DNA of 64,000 bases from Cyanobacteria bacterium OH_PDB_230 (GTDB lineage Bacteria > Cyanobacteriota > Vampirovibrionia > Gastranaerophilales > Gastranaerophilaceae): the NCBI GenBank assembly GCA_023421795.1, contig JAEZSO010000003.1, forward strand, positions 372,001 through 436,000. Reading direction: 5' to 3'. The position numbers and the translations under genes were made by a program. This document shows positions 7,643 to 16,737 of this stretch, piece after piece. Every line of letters begins with the position of its first letter. Within the stretch, counting starts at the first letter, position 1. The notes below the pieces were generated by a model that was not told the DNA's origin, did not search any database, and saw only the letters and a list, made by a program, of their open reading frames with translations.

Positions 7643-10516
7643 ATGAGATTGTCCAGTCAAAATTTAAGTTTCAAAAAGCGAGATATGAGCGAGAATGGAA
7701 GTGCTAACAACTCCAACCTAAATGCAAAAACTCGGTTGTTACAAGGTAATAATTCTTCAAACCCAGGCTTTTCTTCAAACAGTCAGAAAAGCAACGTCAG
7801 CTTTAAAGGCTTAAATTTGCTCAAGTTCTATAAAGAACCTGTCGTGTATGAAAATTACCGTAAGCTGCTTGATATCGCTTCAAATGATCTTGGAGAAGCG
7901 GGAAATAAGCTGATTAAGGAATTAGAAGGCTTTTTAGAACCTTCAAATCCTCACTTTAATAAAGTAAGTAAACGATTAAGTATAGATAAAGCCACTGGAA
8001 CAATAGCATTTAAAGATAAATCTTTCTTGAAATTGGTTATGGATAGCGCTTTATTCCCTGTTGTGGAAATGCCCGTTTTAATTAAAGATTTTGGCGTGAA
8101 GCTATTAAGCAAAGCCAAAATAATTAAACATCCAGAAAAATATCTATCAGGTCATAATATAGATGAACAAGTAAATATACTAAAAGGTGTTATAAACAAA
8201 ACAAATTCACTTGTGGGTAAATACATAGTTGATCAAGGTAAAAAGAATGTAAATGTCACAATAGATGATATACACAAGTTGACTGAAAACCCATCTGAAA
8301 TAAGTGAAGGTTTATTCAAAACGGCAAACAGATATTTTGATCCTAAGGTTGGAAACTATAATACTGTTCACGAAAGAGCTTTAAACAGAATCGTCTCAGG
8401 ATTGATTCCAGCTGCATTCCTTGCAAATGACGCATACAACCTATCTGTTCTTTGTGGAGATAAAAAAGAGCAGTCTTCAAAAGAAAAAGATACCAGATTC
8501 AAGCAAGAAGTAACAAGGATCTTGACTAATGCATATTTAACCCTTATAACGCTTGGTTCCTTGACTAAATATGTGAATTCAAGTCCAGTTTTTTCAGCAA
8601 TGGTGAGTGCCGCTACTGTACTGTTTACTGAAACAACATCGAGATTAACGAACGGAAGACCTATTACTTTTATTTCTAAAGAAAAAGCAAAAGATATTAA
8701 TAAGAAAAAAGCAGAAAAAGAAAAAACAACAGCAAATGCTTCACCAGCGGAAAAGTCTTCTAACCAATTTCAAGATAATAAAGCTCAAGCGGCTAACGCT
8801 ACTGAGATAAAAAATGACAAATCGAAAGCGAGTTTCGGAGACAAAGAAGTTGAAAGTAAAAAATCCGAGAAGGAAGATAAAAAAACAGACAAAAAGTCTT
8901 CAGAAGGACAAAAATCGATAATAACATTCGATGCTTTCTTAAAAGCCGTTGCTACAATAGTAGCTGGAGGTTTTGCGATTGGATTCTTGAGAAACAATTC
9001 CAAAATTAATAACGAGCTAAAAATACCTATCGATAAAACGCTCAATGAGATTTCTAACTTCTGGCAAAATAAGATTTATAAAAAAATAGTTCAAAAAGAC
9101 TTTGAAATAGATGAAAAAGATGTTGATTTAGTTATCAAAACATTGTCTGAATCTAAGTACAGTAAATTAGCCAAGAACTATTCATCAATCATAAAAGATA
9201 AAGCGAAAGATGGAGTTATCAAATTTGAACTTCATGAGAATAAAAACCCGCTGCTTATTGCAGATGAAGCAACCGAAAACATAAAAGACTTCTTGAAAAT
9301 AGATAATAAATTTAAGCCGTTTGTTGACCTTGTTGTTGAACCATTTAAATTTGTGTGGGCGACAATCAGACTTCCATATAAAATAACAAAGGCTCTCATC
9401 AATATCCCGGCAAGTTCTATAAATAGTAAATCGCAAAAATTTAAAGATGCGGCGAACATTTTGAAAAGTGAAACGGCGCTTGCGTTTGAAAAGAAAGAAG
9501 CTTCAACAATCAAAGATGTTACTCAGGCACAGAAAGAATTTGCAGAGAGATTCGGAGAATTTTTCGTCAAAGCGAGCAACAAAAAGTATGAACCTGTTGT
9601 AGATAAAATAGATGACTTTTTATCAGGACAAATTGACGAACAAAAATTCCTGGAGATTCTCGATAAATATGCTGTAAGAAAACCTAGCGCAGCAGGCGTT
9701 TCTGAAATCAGCAAAAACTTAAATAAAATTGGAAAAGAAAATTACGATAAAAAAGATTTCGTAGCATTTTTGAAAAAATCAGGATTCTTCGCTGAGTCTA
9801 AAAAAGAAATAAGTGAAAGTGAAAAAACATTCGCAAAAAGTATTGAAAAGATTTTGGATAAAGTTAAAGCATATAAGTCCGGAAAAATATCAGAAAAAGA
9901 ATTTAAAGACTTCGTAGATAAATCAATCCTAAGTTCGTTCAATACTACATCTTCTTCTAAAATTTCTAATGCTGACCTTGGTATGATAACCAAAATAGCC
10001 TCCAGCGCAGTGACTTCTACGTTCCTTGTCGCGGACAACTATAATATGGTTATGTTAAAGTCAGACGGCGAAAATAAACAAGAAGCATGGCTCAGAGCAA
10101 AAGAAAGAATAGTTCAAAGAATAAGCGCATTATTCTATCAGACAATGCTAATGAACTGGTTTAACGGAACATTCGCAAACAAATACCATTCTTCGCTTTC
10201 CGGCATGTCGACTGTAGTTGCTGCGAATACTGTTTCAACTGAAGTATTTACAAGAAAATCGATAGGTATGCCTATAGGTCCTAAAACATATGACGAACTG
10301 GTTGATATTGATAATAAAAACTTGAACCGCGAAGGCTTCTTAGGTAAATATTTCAGATTTATGTCAGCATTAACAGGCAAAAAACCTCTTGCGAGAAAAG
10401 CTCCAAAAGAACAACCAAATCAAGTGGCCAATATTTCTCCGTTTGAAATGTTGAAACAGCTAAACAATAAGGATTTAACTACAAATCTTTTGGAAATGTA
10501 TGCACCTCAAAAATAA
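7643..10516 (+). CDS. Large unknown protein with SFKG motif and duplicated module
   Basis: A 957-residue protein with no domain I recognise. The N-terminus is Ser/Asn-rich and contains LSFKK (residues 8-12) and NVSFKG (51-56), a short motif I associate with Melainabacteria proteins (memory, not a database result). A module at about residues 245-345 (FLANDAYN...LTNAYLTLI...TETTSRLTNGRPITF) recurs at about 780-895 (FLVADNYN...ALFYQTMLM...TEVFTRKSIGMPIGP). Each copy has hydrophobic helices, so the protein is probably membrane-associated. A Lys/Glu/Ser-rich linker (about 350-435) separates the halves. I chose ATG 7643 because AAAGGTG (7627-7633) is well spaced for it; GTG 7631 is the alternative. 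A strong terminator follows. Confidence 0.75.
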   Translation: MRLSSQNLSFKKRDMSENGSANNSNLNAKTRLLQGNNSSNPGFSSNSQKSNVSFKGLNLLKFYKEPVVYENYRKLLDIASNDLGEAGNKLIKELEGFLEPSNPHFNKVSKRLSIDKATGTIAFKDKSFLKLVMDSALFPVVEMPVLIKDFGVKLLSKAKIIKHPEKYLSGHNIDEQVNILKGVINKTNSLVGKYIVDQGKKNVNVTIDDIHKLTENPSEISEGLFKTANRYFDPKVGNYNTVHERALNRIVSGLIPAAFLANDAYNLSVLCGDKKEQSSKEKDTRFKQEVTRILTNAYLTLITLGSLTKYVNSSPVFSAMVSAATVLFTETTSRLTNGRPITFISKEKAKDINKKKAEKEKTTANASPAEKSSNQFQDNKAQAANATEIKNDKSKASFGDKEVESKKSEKEDKKTDKKSSEGQKSIITFDAFLKAVATIVAGGFAIGFLRNNSKINNELKIPIDKTLNEISNFWQNKIYKKIVQKDFEIDEKDVDLVIKTLSESKYSKLAKNYSSIIKDKAKDGVIKFELHENKNPLLIADEATENIKDFLKIDNKFKPFVDLVVEPFKFVWATIRLPYKITKALINIPASSINSKSQKFKDAANILKSETALAFEKKEASTIKDVTQAQKEFAERFGEFFVKASNKKYEPVVDKIDDFLSGQIDEQKFLEILDKYAVRKPSAAGVSEISKNLNKIGKENYDKKDFVAFLKKSGFFAESKKEISESEKTFAKSIEKILDKVKAYKSGKISEKEFKDFVDKSILSSFNTTSSSKISNADLGMITKIASSAVTSTFLVADNYNMVMLKSDGENKQEAWLRAKERIVQRISALFYQTMLMNWFNGTFANKYHSSLSGMSTVVAANTVSTEVFTRKSIGMPIGPKTYDELVDIDNKNLNREGFLGKYFRFMSALTGKKPLARKAPKEQPNQVANISPFEMLKQLNNKDLTTNLLEMYAPQK

Positions 10517-10534
10517 GGTATAGATTCTAATAAG

Positions 10535-10563
10535 AAAAACGGAAGTATAAAACTTCCGTTTTT
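10535..10563. terminator. Bidirectional terminator between the SFKG gene and trxA
   Basis: A perfect 11-bp stem (10535-10545 with 10553-10563) and a seven-base loop, with A-run and T-run edges. It separates two converging genes and can act in both directions. Confidence 0.85.
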
Positions 10564-10596
10564 GTTTATAGATTAGATTTGCTAAATACAAAGTAT

Positions 10597-10920
10597 TTAC
10601 AGATGTTTTTCAATGTTAGAAACCAGTGAAGATTTTGGCATCAACCCAACTAATCTTTCAACAGCTTCCCCATTTTTGAAAATGAGTATACTTGGTAAGC
10701 CGCTTATTGAAAATTCTTTAGCGGTTTTCATATTTTCATCTGTATTAACTTTGACTACTTTTACTTTGTCAGTAAATTCTCCTGCAATTTCATCAAGAAT
10801 AGGTCCAAGCTTTCTGCAAGGTCCGCACCAAGGTGCCCAAAAATCAACAATAGTTAATTTGTCAGCTTCTAGTACTTCTGCCTGAAAATTACCGTCATTC
10901 ACATCGACTGCATTTGACAT
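10597..10920 (-). CDS. trxA: Thioredoxin
   Basis: A 107-residue cytoplasmic thioredoxin that reduces protein disulfides. The active site WCGPC is at residues 31-35 inside DFWAPWCGPCRKLGP, and the conserved cis-proline loop (SGLPSILIFKNGE) follows. The length is standard, with no signal peptide. AAGGAG lies six bases before the ATG. It appears monocistronic, facing the tRNA operon promoter region upstream and a shared terminator downstream. Confidence 0.96.
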   Translation of the reverse strand: MSNAVDVNDGNFQAEVLEADKLTIVDFWAPWCGPCRKLGPILDEIAGEFTDKVKVVKVNTDENMKTAKEFSISGLPSILIFKNGEAVERLVGLMPKSSLVSNIEKHL

Positions 10921-11053
10921 AGTGATCTCCTTTTAAATGATGTCTCATTATATTTAAACTTCATGTTGAAGTAAATACCTTACTTAATTAATCTATATTA
11001 CTCAGTATTGTTATTCTTGTCAAAAATATGACAGAAAAATTATAAACAAAGAC

Positions 11054-11082
11054 TTGACATGAAACTGTGTCCTTTATATTAT
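11054..11082 (+). promoter_or_regulatory. Strong sigma-70-type promoter of the tRNA-tuf operon
   Basis: A consensus -35 box TTGACA (11054-11059), a 17-bp spacer and a -10 box TATTAT (11077-11082). Transcription would start near 11089, about 25 bases before the first tRNA. The quality of the match fits a highly expressed tRNA and EF-Tu operon. Confidence 0.8.
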
Positions 11083-11113
11083 AGGACTTATCGACAACAC
11101 CATATTAAATTTC

Positions 11114-11185
11114 GCCGGTGTAGCTCAACGGTAGAGCAACGGTTTTGTAAACCGTAGGTTGTAGGTTCGATTCCTATCACCGGCT
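11114..11185 (+). tRNA. tRNA-Thr (TGT)
   Basis: The full cloverleaf can be drawn: acceptor GCCGGTG/CACCGGC, D-arm with AGCTCAACGGTAGAGC, anticodon stem ACGGT/ACCGT around loop TTTGTAA with anticodon TGT, and T-arm with GGTTCGATTCC. The discriminator is T and no CCA is encoded. It is the first tRNA of a three-tRNA run leading into tuf. Confidence 0.96.
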
Positions 11186-11239
11186 TATTTAAGCGAATTG
11201 TACGTTAAAAAGTAAAAATAAGACAAACGTCTTGATTAA

Positions 11240-11326
<87 letters not shown>

Positions 11327-11350
11327 TTTTTAAAAATGCTATTCAAATGA

Positions 11351-11422
11351 GCCCTTGTGGCGCAGAGGTAGCGCATTCCCTTGGTAAGGGAAAGGTCACG
11401 GGTTCAAGTCCCGTCAAGGGCT
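11351..11422 (+). tRNA. tRNA-Thr (GGT)
   Basis: The acceptor stem GCCCTTG/CAAGGGC, anticodon stem TTCCC/GGGAA around loop TTGGTAA (anticodon GGT), and T-arm GGGTTCAAGTCCC form a regular cloverleaf. No CCA is encoded. It lies about 85 bases upstream of tuf, which is probably cotranscribed. Confidence 0.96.
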
Positions 11423-11506
11423 AAATTACCCGAATAGAACATATTTGCCTAATCAATTATAGGAAATAAAATACAAAGGATAATTAAAGAAAAGGAGATT
11501 AATCTC

Positions 11507-12715
11507 ATGGCACGCGAAAAGTTCGAACGTAACAAACCGCACGTTAACATTGGTACTATTGGTCACGTTGACCACGGTAAAACAACGTTAACTGCTGCAA
11601 TTACTGGATGTATGGCTGCTGCTGGACAAGCTCAAGCAAAAAAATTCGATGAAATCGATGCAGCTCCAGAAGAAAAAGCAAGAGGTATTACTATCTCTAC
11701 AGCTCACGTAGAATATGAAACAACTGCAAGACACTATGCTCACGTTGACTGTCCTGGTCACGCGGACTATGTTAAAAACATGATCACAGGTGCTGCTCAA
11801 ATGGATGGCGGTATCTTAGTTATTTCAGCTACAGACGGCCCTATGCCTCAAACAAGAGAGCACATCTTGTTAGCAAGACAAGTTGGTGTTCCAAGACTAG
11901 TTATCTTCATGAACAAATGCGATGCTGTTGATGATGAAGAGTTGCTTGACTTAGTAGAAATGGAAGCTAGAGAATTATTATCTTCATATGAATTCGATGG
12001 CGACAACATTCCTTTCATCAGAGGATCTGCTTTAAAAGCTTTAGAAGCTGTTCAAGCTAACGGAAAAGTTCAACGTGGAGAAGATAAATGGGTAGACAAA
12101 ATTTGGGAACTTATGGATGCAGTTGATGCTTACATCCCAACTCCTGAGCGTGATGTTGACCAACCATTCTTGATGCCAATCGAGGACGTTTTCTCAATCA
12201 CAGGTCGTGGTACTGTTGCTACAGGCCGTATCGAAAGAGGAAAAGTTAAAGTTCAAGGCGAAGTTGAATTAGTAGGTTTCGGCGAAACTAGAAAAACTAC
12301 AGTAACTGGTGTTGAAATGTTCAGAAAACTTCTTGATGAAGGTTTAGCTGGCGACAACGTTGGTCTATTACTTCGTGGTGTTGATAAAAATGATATCCAA
12401 AGAGGTCAAGTATTGGCTGCTCCTGGTTCAATCAAACCACACACTAAATTCTCAGCTAACGTATACGTATTAACAAAAGAAGAAGGCGGACGTCACACTC
12501 CATTCTTCCCAGGATACAGACCACAGTTCTACATCAGAACAACTGACGTTACTGGTTCTATCAAATTTGAAGGCGAAATGATTATGCCTGGCGATAACGT
12601 TTCTATGGACGTTGAATTAATCGCTCCAGTTGCTATCGAGCAAGGTATGAGATTCGCAATCAGAGAAGGCGGACGTACAGTAGGTGCTGGAGTTGTTGAT
12701 AAAATTATTGAATAA
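11507..12715 (+). CDS. tuf: Elongation factor Tu
   Basis: GTPase that delivers aminoacyl-tRNA to the ribosome, 402 residues. GTP-binding motifs are intact: GHVDHGKT (about residues 19-26), the RGITIS switch I region, DCPGHADY (switch II) and NKCD. Domains 2 and 3 are complete, ending [21 protein letters not shown] is a strong ribosome binding site, and the coding sequence has noticeably more C-ending and G-ending codons than its neighbours, as expected for a highly expressed gene. It follows three tRNAs; no fus or rps genes are adjacent. Confidence 0.99.
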   Translation: MAREKFERNKPHVNIGTIGHVDHGKTTLTAAITGCMAAAGQAQAKKFDEIDAAPEEKARGITISTAHVEYETTARHYAHVDCPGHADYVKNMITGAAQMDGGILVISATDGPMPQTREHILLARQVGVPRLVIFMNKCDAVDDEELLDLVEMEARELLSSYEFDGDNIPFIRGSALKALEAVQANGKVQRGEDKWVDKIWELMDAVDAYIPTPERDVDQPFLMPIEDVFSITGRGTVATGRIERGKVKVQGEVELVGFGETRKTTVTGVEMFRKLLDEGLAGDNVGLLLRGVDKNDIQRGQVLAAPGSIKPHTKFSANVYVLTKEEGGRHTPFFPGYRPQFYIRTTDVTGSIKFEGEMIMPGDNVSMDVELIAPVAIEQGMRFAIREGGRTVGAGVVDKIIE

Positions 12716-12736
12716 TAATTTTTAATACGATTATAA

Positions 12737-12766
12737 AAGCTGGTCTTATGGCCAGCTTTTTTTAAT
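12737..12766 (+). terminator. Intrinsic terminator of tuf
   Basis: A hairpin with stem AAAAGCTGGTC / GGCCAGCTTTT (12737-12747 with 12752-12762, one G-T pair) and a four-base loop, followed by a T run. Confidence 0.88.
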
Positions 12767-12865
12767 GTTAATATTTTCGGCTTTCCTATGCTTATATTTT
12801 TGTTAAATATTTGTCTTACAGCCCTAAATAAACTATTATTTTAATAAAGGAATTAATGTATTGTC

Positions 12866-14422
12866 ATGTCAAAAACTAATAAGATACTTATATTAGATGA
12901 TGAACATATAGTAACATCAGCTTTAAAAACGTTATTAAATATTGAAGGTTTTTCTGAAGTTAAAGATTTTAATAGCCCTATGCAGGCGTTGGAAAGTCTT
13001 AAATTTGATAAACCGGATTTGATAATCTCTGACTTTATAATGCCAGAAATGAACGGTATCGATTTTCTTATTGAAGCGAAAAAAATGTATGCTGATGTTA
13101 GTATGATTCTTTTGACCGGTTACGCGGATAAAGAAAATGCAATAAAGGCGATTAATGAGATTGGTCTTTATAAATATATTGAAAAGCCTTGGGATAACGA
13201 AGAATTAATTATTAATATCAAAAACGCCATAGAAAGAAGCCATTTAATTTCTGATTTAAAAGACAAAGTAATCGAATTAGAAATTGCAAACAGACAATTA
13301 GAAAAATATTCTAATTCTTTAGAAGAAATGGTGGCGCAAAAAACATCTGACTTAGTCGAATCCAATTCTAAGTTAAGCGCTATTATCAATAATTGTGCGG
13401 ATGGTATTATAATATTTTCACAAGATGGCAGTGTTGTTAATGTTAACCCAGCGTGTGAAAATCTTTTTGGCTTATCTGATAATTTGTTGATTGGAAAGAA
13501 AATATTTGACTTGTTTGAATCGCCAATAAATCTTGATTTTAATCTTATTTTAAATTCAACGGAAGACCAGCTTGTTCGAGATATATATTTAATTAATTTT
13601 GTAAATGATAATCGGATTCCTATAGAAATAAGTTTTGCCCGAATTCTTTTGGACGAAAATGAATATTTACCAAATTGCGTTTGTGTTATAAGAGATATCA
13701 CTGCTCAAAAAGAAATGGAAAGATTAAGAGACGATTTTATTGCAACTTTAACACATGATTTAAGAACGCCTCTTTTAGCTGCTATACAAACCCTGCAGTT
13801 TTTCTTAGACGGTTCTTTAGGTGGACTAGAAGATAAACAAAAAATGCTCTTAGATACTATGAAAAAGAGCAACCAGGACATGTTAGGCCTTGTAAACGCA
13901 TTACTTGAAGTTTATAAGTATGAATCAGGCAAATTAAATCTTTTAAAATCTGTTTTTTCGATAAATGAACTGATAAATCAATGTTGTGACGAGGTTGTAT
14001 TATTAGCAAAAAGTAAAAACATCGAAATAGTCAGAAACATAAGTTCTACAGACGATGCTGAGGTGTTTGTCGACAAAAATGAAATAAGAAGAGTTATTAT
14101 GAATTTTATCGGCAATGCAATCAATTACACTTTAGAACCCGGAACCATTGAGGTTAAAACCAATTTACAGGGAAAAGATATCATCTTCTCAGTAAAAGAT
14201 AGTGGTATCGGCATTGCTAAAGCGGACATCCCTAAACTGTTTAAAAGGTTCTCACAAGGAACAAGTCAAAAACGCTCTGTAAGTACAGGGTTAGGGCTTT
14301 ATCTGTCAAAACAGATAATAGAAGCTCATGGCGGTAAGGTCTGGCTAGAAAGCGATAAAGGAAAAGGAAGCGAATTTTCTTTCTTGTTGCTAGAAGCAGC
14401 TAATATTAAAGACAAAGTATAA
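12866..14422 (+). CDS. Hybrid response regulator / PAS / histidine kinase
   Basis: A 518-residue soluble signalling protein. Domains in order: an N-terminal receiver (residues 5-125; acidic pair DD11-12, phosphoacceptor D56 in DFIMPEMNG, lysine in YIEKPW); a coiled coil (about 130-165); a PAS domain (about 170-285); a HisKA domain with H297 in LTHDLRTPL; and a HATPase with NAINYT, DSGIGI and STGLGLYLSKQI motifs. It has no membrane segment, so the input is cytoplasmic or comes from the receiver itself. A NarL-type regulator follows after 14 bases and is its likely partner. The signal is unknown. Confidence 0.92.
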   Translation: MSKTNKILILDDEHIVTSALKTLLNIEGFSEVKDFNSPMQALESLKFDKPDLIISDFIMPEMNGIDFLIEAKKMYADVSMILLTGYADKENAIKAINEIGLYKYIEKPWDNEELIINIKNAIERSHLISDLKDKVIELEIANRQLEKYSNSLEEMVAQKTSDLVESNSKLSAIINNCADGIIIFSQDGSVVNVNPACENLFGLSDNLLIGKKIFDLFESPINLDFNLILNSTEDQLVRDIYLINFVNDNRIPIEISFARILLDENEYLPNCVCVIRDITAQKEMERLRDDFIATLTHDLRTPLLAAIQTLQFFLDGSLGGLEDKQKMLLDTMKKSNQDMLGLVNALLEVYKYESGKLNLLKSVFSINELINQCCDEVVLLAKSKNIEIVRNISSTDDAEVFVDKNEIRRVIMNFIGNAINYTLEPGTIEVKTNLQGKDIIFSVKDSGIGIAKADIPKLFKRFSQGTSQKRSVSTGLGLYLSKQIIEAHGGKVWLESDKGKGSEFSFLLLEAANIKDKV

Positions 14423-14436
14423 AGGAAATAGGTAAT

Positions 14437-15099
14437 ATGAGAGTTCTTTTGGTAGAAGATCACACAATGACCAGGCTTGGTTTATCTCTTGTTTTAGATA
14501 AAACAGATGAAATAGAGGTTGTTGGAGAAGCCGAAGATGGAAAAGCTGCTGTAGAAATGGCCAAGGCGCTTTTGCCTGATGTTATTCTTATGGATATAGG
14601 CTTACCATTCATTGATGGAATTGAAGCCACAAGGTTGATAAAATCAGCTAATCTTCATTCTAAAATTTTGATTTTCACTTCGCGTGACTCTGAAGATGAT
14701 GTTTTTTCTGCTTTAGCAGCAGGAGCAGACGGTTACATTATGAAAGGTGCAACAGAATCCCAAATTAAATCCGCAATAATTGCTGTTGGAGAAGGTACTG
14801 CCTGGCTGGATCCGGCTATTGCAAAACTTGTTCTTTCAAATGTGCAAAGACAAAAGGCTGCAGTTAAACAATCTTCAGATAATACAGTGAAAACAGCTAA
14901 AAACACTTTTGGGCTTACAGAAAGAGAACTTGAGGTTCTTTCGTTAATAGTCGAAGGGTTATCTAACCCTCAAATAGCAGAAAGATTAGTTATAACGAGA
15001 GCTACTGCGAAAGCTCACGTTCATAGCATTCTTCAAAAATTATATGTTGCAGATAGAACTCAAGCAGCGGTTTATGCTATGAGAGAAGGTCTAGTATAA
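14437..15099 (+). CDS. NarL/FixJ-type response regulator
   Basis: A 220-residue transcription factor. The receiver domain has acidic residues ED7-8, phosphoacceptor D53 in LMDIGLP and a conserved lysine in YIMKGA. The C-terminal LuxR-type helix-turn-helix begins LTERELEVLSLIVEGLSNPQIAERL. A good ribosome binding site (AAAGGAAATAGG) precedes the ATG. It is cotranscribed with the kinase upstream and the secreted protein downstream. Target genes are unknown; the adjacent secreted protein is a natural candidate. Confidence 0.93.
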   Translation: MRVLLVEDHTMTRLGLSLVLDKTDEIEVVGEAEDGKAAVEMAKALLPDVILMDIGLPFIDGIEATRLIKSANLHSKILIFTSRDSEDDVFSALAAGADGYIMKGATESQIKSAIIAVGEGTAWLDPAIAKLVLSNVQRQKAAVKQSSDNTVKTAKNTFGLTERELEVLSLIVEGLSNPQIAERLVITRATAKAHVHSILQKLYVADRTQAAVYAMREGLV

Positions 15100-15102
15100 A
15101 AC

Positions 15103-16188
15103 ATGGGCTTCAAAAAGAATATTAAATTAATTTGTTTAATTCTTTTAATGGTGTTAGGTTCTTCTTCATATGCGTATTCTATTATTGGCCGGCCACTGAA
15201 TTACTATTATGAATTAAACTATGACAGAAACAATGAACCGAAACTAACAAAAACAAAGCGCTTTAAGATGTGCTTTAAAAATATCAACAATAAAATTCCC
15301 AAAAAACATATTCCAAAATATAAAACCAAAAAAAGATACTTGCATAATACCGAGAACAAAGCTCCTACGACTATGCAGGAGTACCTATCTATAAGTAAGG
15401 ATGTTAAAAGAACTGATATTAAAGTTCCTGAGCCGGTTTTTGACAAAGATGCTAAAATAATAACTCTTCCTGATCCTAACCTAAGGATAGCTAAATATAA
15501 TAACCCGCCCGGGACATCGGATATTAATTTAAATGATTTAGTCGCTAACGGCACAGTTAATTCTGTTGGGGTATTGTCTCCTGATCATTCAAAAATAGTT
15601 TATTCAACAGCTAATTATTATGCTTCTGAAGACTCTGTCACTTGTGAAATGTATTTGATAAACCTTCCTAACTCTGGATCGATTAATGATAAATTAAAAA
15701 GTGCAAATATAATCCAAAGGGAGAGAACCCCGTTGATTGCACCTGAGGATTCTCAAATAATTTCCACTCAATTCAGAACTTTTGTTTTGCTTGACTGGTC
15801 AAGTGACAGCAAAAAAATTGCTGTAAAAGAAAAATTAGGCTCTGTAAGAGACGGTATATGGCAGACAAACCTTATAGTTTATGATTTTGAAACAAACCAG
15901 CAACATAAGCTAAAAGCGGTCAGAGAAGCCGTGAGATATTGGTGGAAAACCAACAAAAATATAGATTTGATAGATTATATGTGGGATATTTATCCTATTG
16001 GCTGGGATGCCAATTCGCCTGATAGAATTATTGTGTACGCGTACGCTTATACAACTAAAAATCCTCAATTCTTAGGTACGTGGAGCGTTGATTATAAAGG
16101 AATTCGTTCAGAGCTTTTATCTATCGACAAAACCGACTTCCCTATTTCTACAAACGGGTTGTCTTTGAAAATGGTAGTCAGGGAATAA
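15103..16188 (+). CDS. Secreted propeller-like protein of unknown function
   Basis: A 361-residue product with a signal peptide (about residues 1-24, ending SSYA). A basic linker follows, then segments resembling TolB/WD-like beta-propeller blades: SPDHSKIVYST, LDWSSDSKKIAVKE, NLIVYDFETNQQ and PIGWDANSPDRIIVYAY. The number of blades looks too low for a closed propeller. It starts three bases after the response regulator stop with no clear ribosome binding site, suggesting coupling. Its stop abuts the converging isochorismatase-like gene with no spacer. Probably an exported effector or sensor of the two-component module; function unknown. Confidence 0.75.
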   Translation: MGFKKNIKLICLILLMVLGSSSYAYSIIGRPLNYYYELNYDRNNEPKLTKTKRFKMCFKNINNKIPKKHIPKYKTKKRYLHNTENKAPTTMQEYLSISKDVKRTDIKVPEPVFDKDAKIITLPDPNLRIAKYNNPPGTSDINLNDLVANGTVNSVGVLSPDHSKIVYSTANYYASEDSVTCEMYLINLPNSGSINDKLKSANIIQRERTPLIAPEDSQIISTQFRTFVLLDWSSDSKKIAVKEKLGSVRDGIWQTNLIVYDFETNQQHKLKAVREAVRYWWKTNKNIDLIDYMWDIYPIGWDANSPDRIIVYAYAYTTKNPQFLGTWSVDYKGIRSELLSIDKTDFPISTNGLSLKMVVRE

Positions 16189-16737
16189 TTATTTTATAAG
16201 AGCTTGCAGTTCTCTGAAATTAGGGTGTTTGGAGCTTTTTAATAATTCAAAAATAACCATTTCGCTGCAGGTTATCGTTGCTCCAGAGTGCTTTAATCTA
16301 TCTATAGCCAACTTGAATTCATATTTGTTTCTTGAAGCACAGGCGTCTTGGACTATAAAAACGTCATACCCGTCATCGATTAAATCTAATGCTGTTTGAA
16401 GAACGCAAACGTGAGCTTCAATTCCGCACAAGAAAATTTGTTTTCGTCCTGAATTTCTTACAGCTTCAGCTATTATTTCATCATTAAACGCGCTAAAAGA
16501 AGTTTTTTCAAAATATTGAACGTTACTCGAAAAAATTGATTTGATTTCTTGAACAGTCTGGCCCAAGCCTGTTGGGTATTGTTCTGTTATTATCGTCGGT
16601 ATATTTAATTTATCGGCGGCTTTAGCCAGAATGGTAGTTTTAGCTACTATTGTATTTTTTTCCAGCATTCCAACAAGTTTTTCCTGAACATCTATTATTA
16701 AAAACAAGGAATTATCAGCATTTAATTTTTTATACAT
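16189..16737 (-). CDS. Isochorismatase-like cysteine hydrolase
   Basis: A 182-residue hydrolase of the isochorismatase/nicotinamidase (YcaC-like) superfamily. The catalytic triad is visible: D16 in LIIDVQEKL, K78 in FEKTSFSAF and C111 in GIEAHVCV. The cis-peptide region is in GIEAHV. The substrate is not predictable from sequence; small amides are typical. It overlaps the end of the TIM-barrel gene upstream by eight bases, so the two are coupled. Confidence 0.88.
   Translation of the reverse strand: MYKKLNADNSLFLIIDVQEKLVGMLEKNTIVAKTTILAKAADKLNIPTIITEQYPTGLGQTVQEIKSIFSSNVQYFEKTSFSAFNDEIIAEAVRNSGRKQIFLCGIEAHVCVLQTALDLIDDGYDVFIVQDACASRNKYEFKLAIDRLKHSGATITCSEMVIFELLKSSKHPNFRELQALIK

Noticed and set aside
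9232..10038. Minus-strand frames within the large SFKG gene
   Set aside because: They arise from lysine- and serine-rich codons on the plus strand, lack initiation signals and overlap a well-supported gene.
13168..13701. 177-codon frame opposite the hybrid kinase
   Set aside because: It lies opposite the receiver, coiled-coil and PAS region of a clear kinase gene and shows no recognisable motif.
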